The notes beneath the pieces are model-generated. The model did not search any database. It saw only the letters and a program-made list of their open reading frames with translations, and was not told the DNA's origin. A program made the position numbers and the translations under genes. Source: Septoria linicola (Eukaryota; Ascomycota; Dothideomycetes; Mycosphaerellales; Mycosphaerellaceae). From it: a stretch of DNA of 64,000 nt. The stretch lies in NCBI GenBank assembly GCA_024114885.1, contig CP099421.1:2542001-2606000 (forward strand). Direction: 5' to 3'. This document shows positions 32,281-44,790 of this stretch, piece by piece. Within the stretch, counting starts at the first letter, position 1; each line of letters begins with the position of its first letter.

Positions 32281-34483
32281 ATGTTAGACTCTTCACAGCC
32301 AGTCGCGCTACCGACTTCATACGCACAGCAACCAAGCAGAGAAGATATGCTACGAAGCGAAAGTGGCCGGCCTATGACAGGAGAAGATGGAAGTGTGCAA
32401 TGGGTGCGACCTTCTTCCGAAGCATCGCGTCCACTTCCAACATCAAGTGCGGAGCATGTGCAATCACGATCGTCAGGTGCTGGGTCTGGCAAAGCGCGCA
32501 GTTCGATCGACCATTTCCGCCCATCAAGTGAAGGTCAGCAGCCCTCGGCAAATTGGACAACGTGGGCGAAATCGGACGAGGCACAGTCACCTCCCGTGCC
32601 CCAAATACCAGATCGATTCTCTAGTATCAGTACGCCAGGATACAGTGGTGATCGTCAAAGATCGAGCATGGAGAAGGAAAAGGACTCCGACTCAGACACA
32701 CCGAGTGGGGATCATCGGCCAGACCCAGCAGCCCACCCAGCGCATCACGACTCTGATGTTGATATCGAGAAGCAAGCTTTGGGCAAGGAAGCTGGCGATG
32801 GGAAAGACCAAGAAAAGAGCAACGAGGGCGGTGACGAAGAGGAAGAGGAAGACCCGAATCTCGTCGACTGGGACGGCCCCGACGACCCTGAGAATCCCAT
32901 GAACTTCAAGCCATTCCGGAAATGGTGCATAGCCATAAGCATGGGCATGATGACTCTTGTCGTGACATTTGCATCGAGTGTGTTCAGCTCCGCGACAATG
33001 GCGACTGCTATGCAATTTGGCGTCAGCAGCGAAGTCATGATTCTCGGAGTTTCGCTCTTCGTGCTGTGAGTAGCCCTTTGACGCGTTTTGGCACCCCCTC
33101 ATGCTAACTTTGCTTGCAGTGGTTTCGCCGCTGGTCCAATCGTCTTCGGACCCTTCAGCGAGATTCTTGGCCGTAAACCACCACTCTTCGTCGGATACGC
33201 GATCTTCGCCATCTTTCAGATACCTGTCGCAGTTGCTACAAACCTGCAAACGATCATGATCTGTCGCTTTTTCGGAGGCTTTTTTGCATCCGCGCCTCTT
33301 GCTGTTGTTGGAGGTGCACTTGCAGATTTCTTCGACCCTATCAATCGTGGCGTCGCAATGACGCTGTTTGGTGCTTCCACATTCATTGGACCTACACTAG
33401 GGCCGATCATGGGCGGTTTCATTACCATGTCCTACTTGGGATGGTGAGTATAGCTGAGCCCATCCTGCTTGGAAGGATGGTTTGCGAAGTAATTCATGCT
33501 GACGAAATTCAGGCGCTGGACACAATGGATCACCTTGATCATGGCAGCTCTCTTCGGCACAATCGGTTTCCTCGTCATCCCGGAAACTCTTGCTCCAGTT
33601 CTCCTCCAGAAGAAGGCAAAGAAGCTGAAGTACCAGACAAAGAACTGGGCACTCCATGCCAAAGCTGACGAGAAGGAGATCAACCTGAAGGAGCTGGCCG
33701 ACAAATATCTCCTCAAGCCCTTCAAGATGCTGGCACTCGAGCCAATTCTTATCCTCATAACTGTCTATATCTCCTTGATTTACGGAATCATCTACGGCTT
33801 CTTCGAGGTATTCCCGGTCTCCTTCCAGGAAGAGCGAGGCTACAACCTGGGAGTGGGGTCTCTTCCCTTCCTGGCTGTGCAGGTCGGCGTGGTACTCGGA
33901 GCTCTCTTGACCAGCTTCATCACCAAGACCCGCACGAAGAAGATCTTTGACAAGGAGGGCACTATCGTGCCTGAGGAACGTTTGATTCCCATGATCATTG
34001 GTGGTGCTCTGCTGCCTATTGGACTCTTCTGGTAAGATCATGTGCGCATGCGAATGAAGAAGTGACATTTGCTAACTCACACTGTTCAGGTTCGGATGGA
34101 CATCTTCGAACCACATTTCTCCTTGGCCTCAAATCATCGCCGCAGTACCTATCGGTGAGTTTCTCTGTCCTCTCCACACATTCTTACCACACGCTAACAC
34201 TTTCCCAGGCATGGGCATCTTGATGATTTTCCTTCAGGGTCTCAACTACCTCATCGACGTGTACAAGGTCAACGCCAACAGCGCCATTGCGGCCAACACG
34301 TTCTTCCGGTCCTGGGTCGGAGCTGGTTTCCCAATGTTTGCGACTCCCATGTTCCACAACTTGGGCGTGCCGTGGGCTATGAGTTTGTTGGGATTCTTGT
34401 GTGTTGCGCTGTTCCCTGTGCCGATCTTGTACTTCTTCTATGGAGCCAGGATTAGGAAGTTGTCGAAGTTTACTTCGGACTAG
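32281..34483 (+). CDS. MFS transporter, DHA1 type with long N-terminal tail
   Basis: Five exons: 32281-33065, 33120-33443, 33513-34031, 34090-34154, 34209-34483 (655 residues). All donors are GTGAGT or GTAAGA and all junctions keep the frame. A hydrophilic Ser/Glu-rich tail of about 210 residues precedes NLVDWDGPDDPENPMNFKPFRKW, the family lead-in to helix 1. Twelve hydrophobic segments follow, with FGPFSEILGRKPP as loop 2-3 motif and FGASTFIGPTLGPIMGGF in helix 5. Tpo1/Flu1-like carriers of this type export polyamines and xenobiotics by proton antiport at the plasma membrane; the substrate is not readable. The tail is rich in possible phosphosites. Confidence 0.9.
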
Positions 34484-35639
34484 GCATAGAGACGAGAGAA
34501 GTGGACCTACTGTATAGATATCTGTGATATTGGACAGATACGAGGAGCGACAGAACTGCATGGCATTAGCATGACTTTGACAGATGCATGATCTTTTTAA
34601 TTCAAAGTTACTCACCAATCAATACATTCTATGGTCCGTCACCTTGCAGCACTCGTGTCGGTTGAGATGGAGAGGTAATGAAACACTCGGGCCATCACTT
34701 CACCTCATGCCGCACCTCCATTCTCAATCGCTTCATCTGCCTGGAATCAACCTCGGCACCTCAGCCCCAAAAGCCTCCAAGTTCTATGTCCAGCACCATC
34801 ACAGAGTTGAAAAAATGGTATCATCCCTAACCATTCTGATGTCTTCCAGCCGTGGCGTTGCTTGGATCTGTCAAAAGCGATCGCACTTGCATTACCAAGC
34901 GGGCGAATCACCTTGTGTGGCTAGTGGACTCGAGCACTACCGATAGCATGGGGGGATAAAATTGATGATTTCGGTGTTGGGACCGGAGACAGTTGGAGAG
35001 GATCGCATGGCGTGCAAGGATTGTGGTATGGGGTGCTTGCTTGTGCTTTGCTTGTGCTGTTCGGGTCGTCGGGTTCGTAAGAAATGGATCATTCTGGTTT
35101 TGCAACGGGCTTCCTGACAAGCATTGAGCAACAACAAGAGCTGAACAACTAGTTATAAGCATACTTTGATTATCTGACGATCAGGATACTGCTTCTATAG
35201 CCAGACTTGCGGACATTCATCAATATTGCAGACCATGTGAATCTCCCGCGGACCGATCCTCCACACTTTCGGTTTCGGACTCTCCACGACCTTACCACCC
35301 TCGTCTTCAACCATGCCGATCTCTCAATCACGACATCAAGCCCAGTGTCTTTACTGACCAGTGAGAATACTTTCTTTCACGCGCCGAGATGCGCGTGGAA
35401 CAGCACGCGATGGACATGGTCTTGCTCGTGGGAGACGATGCCGAACTGTCATCATGTCGTTATTGTTCAAGATAAGTCTGTGACGCTGCTGCTCCAACAA
35501 CTTCGTTCAAGCTTTGGTTTTTGCTAGTATAGGTAAGAGAGACAAGACGTGATAGCTTGTGCTGTCTTGTCTGTCTTGATCCTCTTCTTCTTTTCGTTCG
35601 GTTTGGTGATAGACTCCCACGGGAGACAAGAAGTAGAGG
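34484..35639. other. Intergenic, no gene seen
   Basis: About 1.1 kb between two co-oriented MFS genes. It should carry the second gene's promoter. No domain-bearing frame is seen. Confidence 0.5.
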
Positions 35640-37385
35640 ATGGTGCTCGGCCACCCCTTCTCGGACTCTGCGGCCGCGAATGACCTACACAATGACCGCG
35701 GAAAGGAAACATACATTACAGATCACGATGCCGAAAAGTCGCAGACAAGTTCCCCTCCGAGCGAACTCCGCACAGAAGAAGAAATCGCAGCTGCATATGG
35801 CATTAATGAGAAGAGACTTGTACGAAAACTGTAGGTCCCATCCATGTCAAAAACACCCTCCTCATACACCCAACATCAAAACTAACACGTTCCGCAAACA
35901 GAGACACCCACCTCCTCCCCGCAGTCTGCATCCTCTACCTCCTCTCCTTCCTCGACCGCGCCAACGTCGCCAACGCCCGCCTCGAAGGCCTGACCACCGA
36001 CCTCGGCATCACCCCGAACCAATACCTCACAGGCCTCACGCTCTTCTTCGTCGGCTACATCCTCCTCGAAGTCCTCTGGAACGTGATCCTCAAGCGCGTC
36101 GGCCCCAAAACCTGGCTGCCCACTACCACATTGGCCTTTGGAATTGTCGCCACGCTGCAAGGAGTCGTGCAGCAGAAGAATGGATTAGCGGGCTTTTTTT
36201 TTGTGCGGTTTATGTTGGGTGTTGCCGAGGGAGCGTTGTTTCCGGGTGTGGTGTTTTATCTGAGTATGTGGTATAAGAGGGCTGAGAGGCAGTATCGCGT
36301 GGCGTTGTTTTTCGCCATGGCGAGTTTGGCCGGGGCGTTTGGTGGGATTTTGGCGTATGGGATTGGGCATATGCGTGGTGTGGGAGGGTATAATGGATGG
36401 CGATGGGTTAGTCCTTGACTTTCTCTCTAGGCTTTTGGTGTGATTGATGGTAGACTGACTGACTTTCTTGCAGATCTTCATCCTAGAAGGCTTGTTGACT
36501 TGCATCGTTGCAGTGGGCGCGTACTGGTTCGTGGCAGACTGGCCGTCAAAAGCAAAATTCGTGACCGAGGATGAAAGAGAATACATCACTGCTCGCTTGA
36601 AGGCCGACAGCGATGCCACGCAAAACGAAGGCTTCACCTGGTCCAACGTCCTCCTCGCCTTCAAAGACCCCAAAGTCTGGCTCTACAACGCAGTTTTTCA
36701 CACTCTCTCCTTGCCACTTTATACTTTGTCCCTCTTCCTGGTGAGTCAACATTCATTCCAAACTTCCCTACTTACAACTCACTAACACTTCCAACTCCAG
36801 CCCTCCATCATCGCCGCCCTCGGCTACGCCTCCTGGGAAGCCCAACTCCTCACCGTCCCGCCCTACGCCCTCGCCGCAATCCTCACAGTCGCCTACGCCA
36901 TCATCTCCGAACGCTACTCCATCCGCGCCCCCTTCATCCTCCTCTCCACCTCCACCGCCATCATCGGCTACATCATCCTGCTCTCCAACCCCGACCCCAA
37001 AGCCCGCCCGGGCCAATCCTACGCGGGAGTATTCCTCGCCGCTGCGGGAATCTACCCCTCTGTCGCGCTGGGATTATCTTGGCCCGCGATGAATGTTAGT
37101 GGTCAGACGAAGCGAGCCGCGGCGAATGGATTGCAGATTACGATTGGGAATTTGGGGGCGGTGATCGGGACGCAGTTGTACAGGGCGAATGATGGGCCGA
37201 AGTATGTGGTGGGGCATAGTGTGGCGTTGGCGTATTTGGTGGGGAATTTGGTGGTGGTGAGTACGTTGTGGGTGGTGCTGACGAGGATTAACCGCAAGAG
37301 GGATGAGGTTGCGAGGAGTGCGTCGGAGGTGTTGACGGGGGAGTGGAAGGGGGATGAGGATCCGAGGTGGAGGTTTAGGGTGTAG
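35640..37385 (+). CDS. MFS transporter, anion:cation symporter (Dal5-like) family
   Basis: Four exons: 35640-35830, 35902-36406, 36474-36740, 36801-37385 (515 residues). Donors are GTAGGT, GTTAGT and GTGAGT. After a polar N-terminus comes LDTHLLPAVCILYLLSFLDRANVANARLEGL, the ACS-family helix 1 signature with the DRANVANA motif. ACS landmarks continue: NQYLTGLTLFFVGYILLEV in helix 2, RFMLGVAEGALFPGVVFYLSMWYKRAERQYRVALFF in helices 4-5 and the central loop with FTWSNVLLAFKDPKVWLY. The family imports allantoate, vitamins, nicotinate and other organic anions with protons. The substrate is unknown. Base composition of exon 2 shifts from C-rich to G-rich codons part-way, which is unusual but not clearly foreign. 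Confidence 0.9.
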
Positions 37386-37670
37386 AGTAGTTATTGCTCT
37401 TTGTGTGTATGTTGTGTGTTTGGGTGGTGTGAGGTTTAAGGCCATAGGAAAGTGAGAGGGAGATAGATCGGTCTTGACAGGGATGATGAAGAAGGTTTAT
37501 ACCGCCTGAATTGTGATGTGAGGAATCATCGCCCCGTGCTGTTCTAATCCAGCTCTATTGCGGTGGCATAAAAAAAGGTACCAACCTGTCGCGCCTCGCT
37601 CACCTTGGAGCAATCAATCCTCGCAAAAAAACACACACCACAACCTCAACCGATCCGTCCTATCTCCACC
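37386..37670. other. Convergent intergenic spacer
   Basis: Short 3' spacer between the ACS-type MFS gene and the convergent hypothetical gene. No gene is seen. Confidence 0.6.
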
Positions 37671-40044
37671 CTACTCCCTCTCCTTCACCCTCTCCAAAAG
37701 CCCCTCAATCTGCATCTCCTTCTCCTCCGCAACCTCCCTCCACCCCTCCGCCTCCATCTCCCTCAACTTCAACTTCTGCTCCAGCCTCGCAATAGTCTTC
37801 TCCTGCTGTCCGACTTTGACCTTCTCGACAGCAAGTTGTTCTGCGAGAGCCTTCACATCATCTTGACTTTGTATGCTTTGCAGGGTTTGAGTAGCGATGC
37901 GTTGCTCGATGTCGCGGCGCTCGATGAAGGAGAGATTGCGGGGAATGATAATTGGTGGTTCGATGGGCCTGGGAGAGATGGAGTTGGGGAGGGGAGAGGA
38001 AATGGGCGGAAGGTGGTGGGTAATAGTAGGAGTGTTGGGAGTCTGCTCTGGACGCTGGACTGGGAAGGTGTTTTCGTTGTCGTGTTCATCAGCTCCATCA
38101 GACGGTTGTGTAGCTTCACGCTCTCGCTCACGAAGGGCTGCGCGTAAGCTGTCGAGACTAGCCTCACGAAGAGCTTGCTGCTGTGCTTTTTGTGCATCTT
38201 TGCGCACTGATTCACGGGCACTCTCCGCGATCCCGCCGAACAGACGCTTCTCAGTGAAGATTGGATCCTTGGCGCTCTTGAGAAAGTGGTGTGGGCGTGG
38301 TAGCTGAGGAAGATTGTGAAACTTCTCGACTGGTTTGGCTCCAGACGGCGCGCCGTATTTGACGAGCATGTCCTTCGGAGTGTACTGGTTGTGTCCGTGT
38401 GCACGGCGATTTGGCTCAGCGTCAAGAATGGCATCGATCTTGCGCTTACGCTCCTCGCGTGCGGCGACTGCAGGGTCAACCTCGACGGGCTTCTCGACTT
38501 TCGGTGGGATGCGATAGCGGACCGCGACGTAGTCTGGTTCCCCACTGAAATAGTATGGCGCTGCAGCTCTGCCACCAAGTTGAGTTGAGTGGTATCTCTC
38601 GTTGCCGGCGGGATCTTCATTCTGGAAGGCAGGGCGTCCGATGTGAGCACGAAAGCGGCGAACTTTGCCTGGCTGACCAAAGTCGTGTGGCCAGAACTTG
38701 CAGATCCTGGCCCTGGGTATGTCGGAGTTCAATACCTGACAGGCGGAATCATCATCGAGGTAGACGTACTTGGGTGGAATGTTCTCTCCGGTCCAGCTGA
38801 TTGGGCCAATGTCGGTCTGTAGGCAGTCAGTTTCGATGACTCTTCTGCAACGGAGCTGCTTTTTTTTTTCGCACAGTCTGGCGCTTTCTCGCCGCAGTAC
38901 TCGAGCTTGCGCGGAGAAAAACCACATATTGCCAGCTTGCAAGGATTGACTCACCTGAAACACCCTCCACCGCTGTTCCATTGGCAGAACGCCAGACCGA
39001 CCATACCAATCGGTGGTCTCATCGCCATCACCATCACCTGGCTTCCAAATCTCGCGGTTTTCGCCGCGAATGCGAATGTGCAGACGTGGTGCAATGGCTG
39101 AATCGATCAGAGTGTTATCGAAATCGTTGTTATTCATCTCGATAGTTTGTGCAATCCCATCAGGAGGAGGCAGAACAGCATCGGCAGCCATGTCTCGCGC
39201 ATGTAGTGCTTGCAGCTATGATTTATGATTAACAAGTTGGATGAACGGCTCGAGTTGTGTCAGAGAAGAAGATTTTCGTGCTTTGTTTGCACGTGAAGAG
39301 AGGGCCGTGGTGACCGCAATTCGAATCGCGCTAGCTGCAATCCACGTGGTTCGAAGGTGAATAAACGACTTACCTCTGCCCACGCACCAATGTCGTGCCC
39401 AATAGGCCCGTCCAGTCGTTCTGTAACGCTATCAGTCATCTTTCCCACCGATCAGCTGGAACTCAACCGCAAGCAACGACCTACCAAGAGCTTCGTCGTT
39501 CAGAAGCGGTATGGGCGGGCTGTCTGCTCGCTGGTCCAAGGGCCAAGGCTGCCACACTGCCGCTCGCGATGTCTCGACAAATTCTGCATCAACAGAGTCA
39601 TCTGGGCCCTCGTGCGGCGGTGGAACGATCACGGCCACCTTCTTTGTTCGAGGCCGCTGTCCCTGCGAGCCACGCATGGTAGCTTTCGAGTCCGGCCGCA
39701 CCGTAGTCACCACAAGACGATTGAGATCCATGTCGAAGGGCAAGACTCTGGCAAGGTTCGGACAATGAGTTGTTGTCTCTACACCAGACAGCTGTTGAAG
39801 TCCAATGTCTGGATCATCGTCACCAAGAAAGGTCGCTGCATATGTGGCATACTTATCGAGCTGCAGGTTGCAGAAGTGAAGGCGAAGCCTGTTCCAAGTG
39901 AGGTGATTTACTTGGTCTCGATCACTTTGTCGAGCAAGACGTTCAGCCCTTTCATGCTCAAGCACATCATAGAAGAGGGTGCTCTCGCAGTCGATTGCGG
40001 CGCATGAATATATGTCTTCGCGCGACAGTGGACTTTCCCATGAC
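37671..40044 (-). CDS. Multi-exon hypothetical protein with C-terminal coiled coil, 5' end unresolved
   Basis: At least five exons: about 39912-40044, 39485-39860, 39374-39420, 38955-39215 and 37671-38816, together some 650 codons. Donors are GTAAAT, GTAGGT, GTAAGT and GTGAGT. The first visible exon (PLSREDIYSCAAIDCESTL) has no ATG, so a further 5' exon should lie above 40044. The centre contains YVYLDDDSACQVLNSD and KFWPHDFGQPGKVRRF; the last 60 residues are a heptad-rich helix (VEKVKVGQQEKTIARLEQKL). I do not recognise the family. Two introns (39861-39911 and 38817-38954) are multiples of three and stop-free, so retained forms would still be open. An ATG at 39191 gives a shorter, less likely gene. 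Confidence 0.65.
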
Positions 40045-40441
40045 CTAGTTCTTTGGTGGAGAAATCAACAGTTATAGCGCATCGTACAGATGGCAAGAAG
40101 AAGTAAGAAAGTAAGCAGGATCAAGACTCGCAAAATGATGGAAGTCTACGCCTCTGTCGAACGAGAAGAAGCTATGCAGAGAGACAGAGACAAATGATGA
40201 GCCGTGTGTGGGTGGAGATGTGGCCAATGAGAGGGCGGCATTTCCGCTTGACCATTCGGAAAGCTCGCAGGCCCATGTGCAGAGCAGAGAGCATCATACA
40301 CTTCTGCCGTTGTCGCCGCCACCACCACCACCACCACTCCTCACCACCCACTCACCCTTACTGTCTGTGTCCAGGCGACGAAGCCGTGCTCTCCGGCTCT
40401 CCTCCAGCTATCAACACACACTCGACGTCACGTCATCGACA
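40045..40441. promoter_or_regulatory. Divergent upstream region, complex I gene and hypothetical gene
   Basis: The interval contains a (CCA)n tract at about 40319-40337 and a pyrimidine-rich leader just before the complex I start. It must also hide the missing first exon of the minus-strand gene. No operator is named. Confidence 0.45.
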
Positions 40442-42043
40442 ATGTGGAGCACACCGGCCAGCAAGGCGGCCCTCCGCGCCGGCGCCTCGACGACGTCTTC
40501 CTCTCTCCCGAAAGTCACAGCCCGCACGCTGTCGACCACGACGCCCGCGCCGGCCGTGTCGCACGATGGCCAGCAGAAGCGCGGCATGGCCACCGTGCAG
40601 GACGCGCCGCCGGTGCACCGACACGGCGGACTGCGAGACCAGGACCGCATCTTCACCAACCTGTACGGCCACCACGGCGCCGACTTGAAGAGCGCGCAGA
40701 AATATGGCGACTGGCACAAGACCAAGGAAATCCTCGACAAGGGCCACGAGTGGATCATCTCCGAGATCAAGGCTTCTGGTCTGCGAGGACGAGGAGGTGC
40801 GGGCTTCCCGTCGGGCATGAAGTGGAGTTTTATGAACCCCAAGGGCTGGGACGAGGACACCAAGCCGCGATACTTGGTCGTCAACGCCGATGAGGGCGAG
40901 CCCGGCACGTGCAAGGACCGAGAGATTATGCGAAAGGACCCTCACAAGCTGATTGAGGGATGTCTCGTTGCGGGTCGTGCCATGAACGTGAGTCGACATG
41001 CATACGAAGGAGTGGAGAGGAGAGAGGCTAACACAGGAGAATTATAGTGCACAGCAGCATATATCTACATCCGTGGTGAATTTTACCACGAGGCCACTGT
41101 TCTGCAGCGCGCCATTCAAGAGGCATACCAAGCCGGCTTCTTGGGCGAGAACGCCTGCGGATCAGGATACAACTTCGATGTCTTCCTCCACCGAGGTATG
41201 GGTGCTTATGTCTGTGGTGAAGAGACATCCCTCATCGAATCGCTCGAGGGCAAGCCAGGCAAGCCACGTCTGAAGCCTCCGTTCCCCGCTGCTGTCGGTC
41301 TCTTCGGCTGCCCATCCACTGTCGCCAACGTCGAAACCATCGCTGTCGCCCCAACCATCATCCGACGAGGCGCCAGCTGGTTCAACTCTTTCGGCCGTGA
41401 GCGAAACGCCGGCACCAAGCTCTTCTGCATCTCCGGCCACGTCAACAACCCTTGCACAGTCGAAGAAGAAATGTCGATCCCTCTCCGCGACCTCATCGAC
41501 AAGCACTGCGGCGGCGTCCGCGGCGGCTGGGACAACCTCAAAGCCATCATCCCAGGAGGCTCCTCCACCCCGATTCTCCCCCGTAAAATCTGCGACGACC
41601 AACTCATGGACTTCGACGCCCTCAAAGACTCCCAATCCGGCCTCGGCACCGCCGCCGTCATCGTCATGGACCAATCCACCGACGTCGTCCGCGCCATCTC
41701 CCGCCTCTCCAAATTCTACCACCACGAATCCTGCGGCCAATGCACTCCTTGCCGAGAGGGAAGCAAATGGACCGAGCAAATCATGCAGCGCTTCGAAAAG
41801 GGCACTGCCCGCTCACGAGAGATTGATATGATGCAGGAACTCACCAAGCAAGTCGAGGGTCACACGATCTGTGCGCTGGGAGAGGCGTTTGCTTGGCCGA
41901 TTCAGGGTCTGATTAGACATTTTAGACCAGAGCTCGAGGCGCGGATAGCGGATAATGCCAAGAAGAATGGCGGTGAGGCGTTGGCGGGTGGTTGGCAGCA
42001 TGATGCTGTGAAGAAGGGCATGCTTATTGCGCCGGGTCAGTAG
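40442..42043 (+). CDS. nuo51: NADH:ubiquinone oxidoreductase 51-kDa subunit (NDUFV1/Nuo51)
   Basis: Two exons: 40442-40987 and 41048-42043 (513 residues), donor GTGAGT, acceptor TTATAG. The first 50 residues are an Ala/Ser/Thr/Arg-rich mitochondrial presequence. Then come the FMN/NADH-binding glycine loop GLRGRGGAGFPSGMKW, the NADEGEPGTCKDRE segment, GAYVCGEETSLIESLEG, and the 4Fe-4S (N3) ligands SCGQCTPC at residues 411-417 plus the Cys of TICALGEA at about 457. The subunit takes electrons from NADH to FMN in the peripheral arm of complex I. Length and motif order match the family fully. The frame upstream of the ATG is open but contains only non-ATG starts. Confidence 0.97.
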
Positions 42044-42331
42044 ATTATATGGAAAGGGGTGTGATTAGTTGCCGCTACTTTGTCTGTGTACAAGCTCAGC
42101 GTTCTTTCAAATGGATCGCTTTTTTACCGAGAAATACCTGATATGCATACAGATTATCTGATGTACATGTTTCTTCTATTTTGTGTTGACTGCATCAAAT
42201 TGCACTTGCTCACATTACACAACGGAAACGAAGAGGTAAAACAAAAAGAGCATTCATTGATCCTGACATCTAGTACTCTTACGTATCGAACTCATCACCA
42301 CTGATCTCAGTAACCCAACCCTCCATACTCC
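42044..42331. other. Convergent intergenic spacer
   Basis: 3' flanks of the complex I gene and the ferric reductase. No gene is seen. Confidence 0.6.
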
Positions 42332-44790
42332 CTACCATCCCAACGTCCCATTAACCCACTCCACCTCCACTTTCCTCTTCCCCTTTCCCTCCCCTTTCTC
42401 CACCCCTCTCCCTCCTCCCACTTCTTCTTCTTCATCCCTCTCCCCTAGCACCCTAACAACCGCCCCTCTACAATCATCACTCATCCCCGGAGTTCCACAC
42501 GTCACAACCGCCAAGCTCTCTCTCGCTTTCCTCTTACACCCTCTCATGATAGCTTCGACGTCTGGACGGCCGAAGGAGATTTCGTAGGGTGGTGGGGGAC
42601 GAGAAGAGATCTTTTCGCTGGGCCGACATGCTGATGAGGGAGAGGAGGGAGAAGAGGAGGAAGGTGACGATGAGGAGGATGAGGAGAAGTGGTGTTCTGC
42701 TGCGGAAGTGTAGTATACTGTCATGTGGACGTGAGCAATCGTGAATGATGGAGGAGAGTTCGTTGGCGCAGATGTCAGAGGGGAGATTGGGGTTGGAGAC
42801 GGCCCAAGCGATGGTAATGGTGATGTTTGTGGAGGCAGAGGGAGTGGAGAGGAGAAAGTGGATGATGTGGGAGATTGCGGCTGTGATGGCCAGAGCCGCC
42901 GCAGCAGATGAAGAGGATGTCGGAGTAAGAAGATAAGTCGAGGGGGGTGGCCGTAGGGGCCTTCGAGGAAGACGGTTTCTTCGCTAGTGGAGATGGGTTC
43001 GTGGTCGGCACGGGGAGAGCTTTTGCTGGAGACGGCGGGTCATGCCTTTGTAGGGGCGGATGAGAAAGGTGTGGGCTATCTCGCCAGCGTTTACGTCGTC
43101 GCTTTCGAGATCGGAGTGCTTCGGGGATAACAGAAGACGGTCCTCGAAATCGAGCTCTTTGTCTTCGATGGAAGTGGTGGGTGAGCATGGGAGCGAGGTC
43201 TCCGCTCTTCGCCAGGAGCACATGGTAAATGGATGGCTTTCGTATCCGCGCAGAGAATTTGGAAAGCAGACGTAGTAGTACAGACCCGGTGCCAATTTCT
43301 GGTCAGGAAAGAAGTCGGTAACATCCAGGCGGATCATTCCAGTGGCACGATTATACGTCGCACTCGCTTTTACTCCTTTGACAAGTCGAGGCATGATGGA
43401 GATGGAAACTGTTCGAGTGACGCGTAGCAGTCGATCGAAAGCCCAGATTGCGATGCATGGGTAGAGATAGTAGTTGAATTCGCCATTGAAGATTCGAACA
43501 TGGTACCAGAGAGTGATGAGGAAGACGAAGGACATGGCGATGTGGACCATCAGGAAGAGGTCGTAGAACTTTGCGCGGAAATAGTATGCTGATGCGCCGA
43601 GCATCAGGGACATCATGACGATGGCGATGGCGCCGCACCACCAGTACTCGGCGTTCCAGTAGGCTCTGTAACTCCCTTCGTATAGGGCGAAAATCGAATA
43701 TGCTATGGAGTGTACTACGGCGTGGAAGACAGAGATCCGGGCGACCCAGCGGTGGAAGCGATTGAATGTCGCGAAGGACCTGTTTCATGTTAGCATGTAA
43801 CAATTGTGCTCAGGAATTCGTACTCACCACCCGGTAATCCACATGAAGGGGTCGTTTCGGGCAGCAAAGACCCAGAGCATGGGTGACTGAGCTGTAGACA
43901 GAAACCCTGTCCTGTCCGCAATGTATCGAGCGAGCTGAAGCTTCTTCTCCGGGTACCACTGGTTACCATCAAAAAGGTCGTAGCCAGGGAGGCACATGAT
44001 CAGATTCAATATGATGTAGATGGCCAGTAGAATGCTCTCGAGTCTGGGCGGAATGGTGTAGATGTCCGCGACAGCTTCTGCTTGCTTCTTGCCATACGTA
44101 ACAGGCAGTATCAGCTTCCTACGCATCCACAACCACAAAGAGGATGAGGGCCGGCTAGAAATCTCTCTGGACAGCGCCATTGTGCGGTGGCCGGCACCAA
44201 CTGCAAGGACTAGCGCCCAGAAACCCATCAGAGCGAAGGTGAAGTCGAAGGTCATATTCCAGAAAGTATAGAATTGCAGTCACGTCTTCTTCTAGAGGAT
44301 CTTGCGCTGTGGCTGAAGCAGCGGTGTGGTTGAGCACCAAGATCGCATCAAGTGCCGAATGAGAAAGTGTCGCATCCCCTACGGCTGGAAGGTGGACACC
44401 AAATGCCTGACAGTCTAATGCCAGAAGGTTTCGGCCAGAGTGGACTTCTTCTGTAGTACAGTACTTCTGCGCGCAATGCATGGTAGACTTGAACTTCAGG
44501 ATGTTGGAGCAATCATTGAAGTGATAATCTCCCGGATTCGAGCTAGCGGGCGTGTAGTTGAAGCTGATGGAGGAAACGGCATTGTAGCAGCCTGCTCAAG
44601 TTGGTCAAAGGTCAGTATGATGAGCTGGGATGATCTTACCGTAGAAGCAGTAGTCATCAGCCTGCGGGTAGTAGTCCTTGTACCAGACGTGTTGTTGGAG
44701 GAGGTATGTTTTTGCGGTCACAGGTATGGTGAACGAGGCGTGAATCAGCGCGGTCGCTAATGCGAAGCCTGACCCGACGTGAGGTGCCAT
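42332..44790 (-). pseudogene. FRE-type ferric reductase, five apparent frameshifts
   Basis: Exons 44640-44790, 43828-44591 and 42332-43779 are set by clear GTAAGA and GTGAGT donors. The N-terminus has a signal-like segment; FHRWVARISVFHAVVHSIAYS and VHIAMSFVF...WYHV carry the heme His pairs; HPFTMCSW binds FAD; then come a GPYG loop, ICCGGSG and a C-terminal CGTPGMSDDCR, the NADPH/flavin end. But the frame must slip by one base at about 44270, 43012, 42945, 42895 and 42737, each time as if one base had been inserted. Removing five bases makes the exon phases exact (about 784 residues). FRE proteins reduce iron or copper at the plasma membrane. It is either a young pseudogene or a stretch with sequencing errors. 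Confidence 0.65.

Noticed and set aside
39432..39965. Separate minus-strand gene ending at 39432
   Set aside because: A GTAGGT donor at 39484 and an acceptor ending at 39421 join it into the downstream gene; the apparent stop is inside that intron.
40208..40441. N-terminal extension of the complex I subunit
   Set aside because: The frame is open but starts with GTG; the ATG at 40442 begins a normal presequence.
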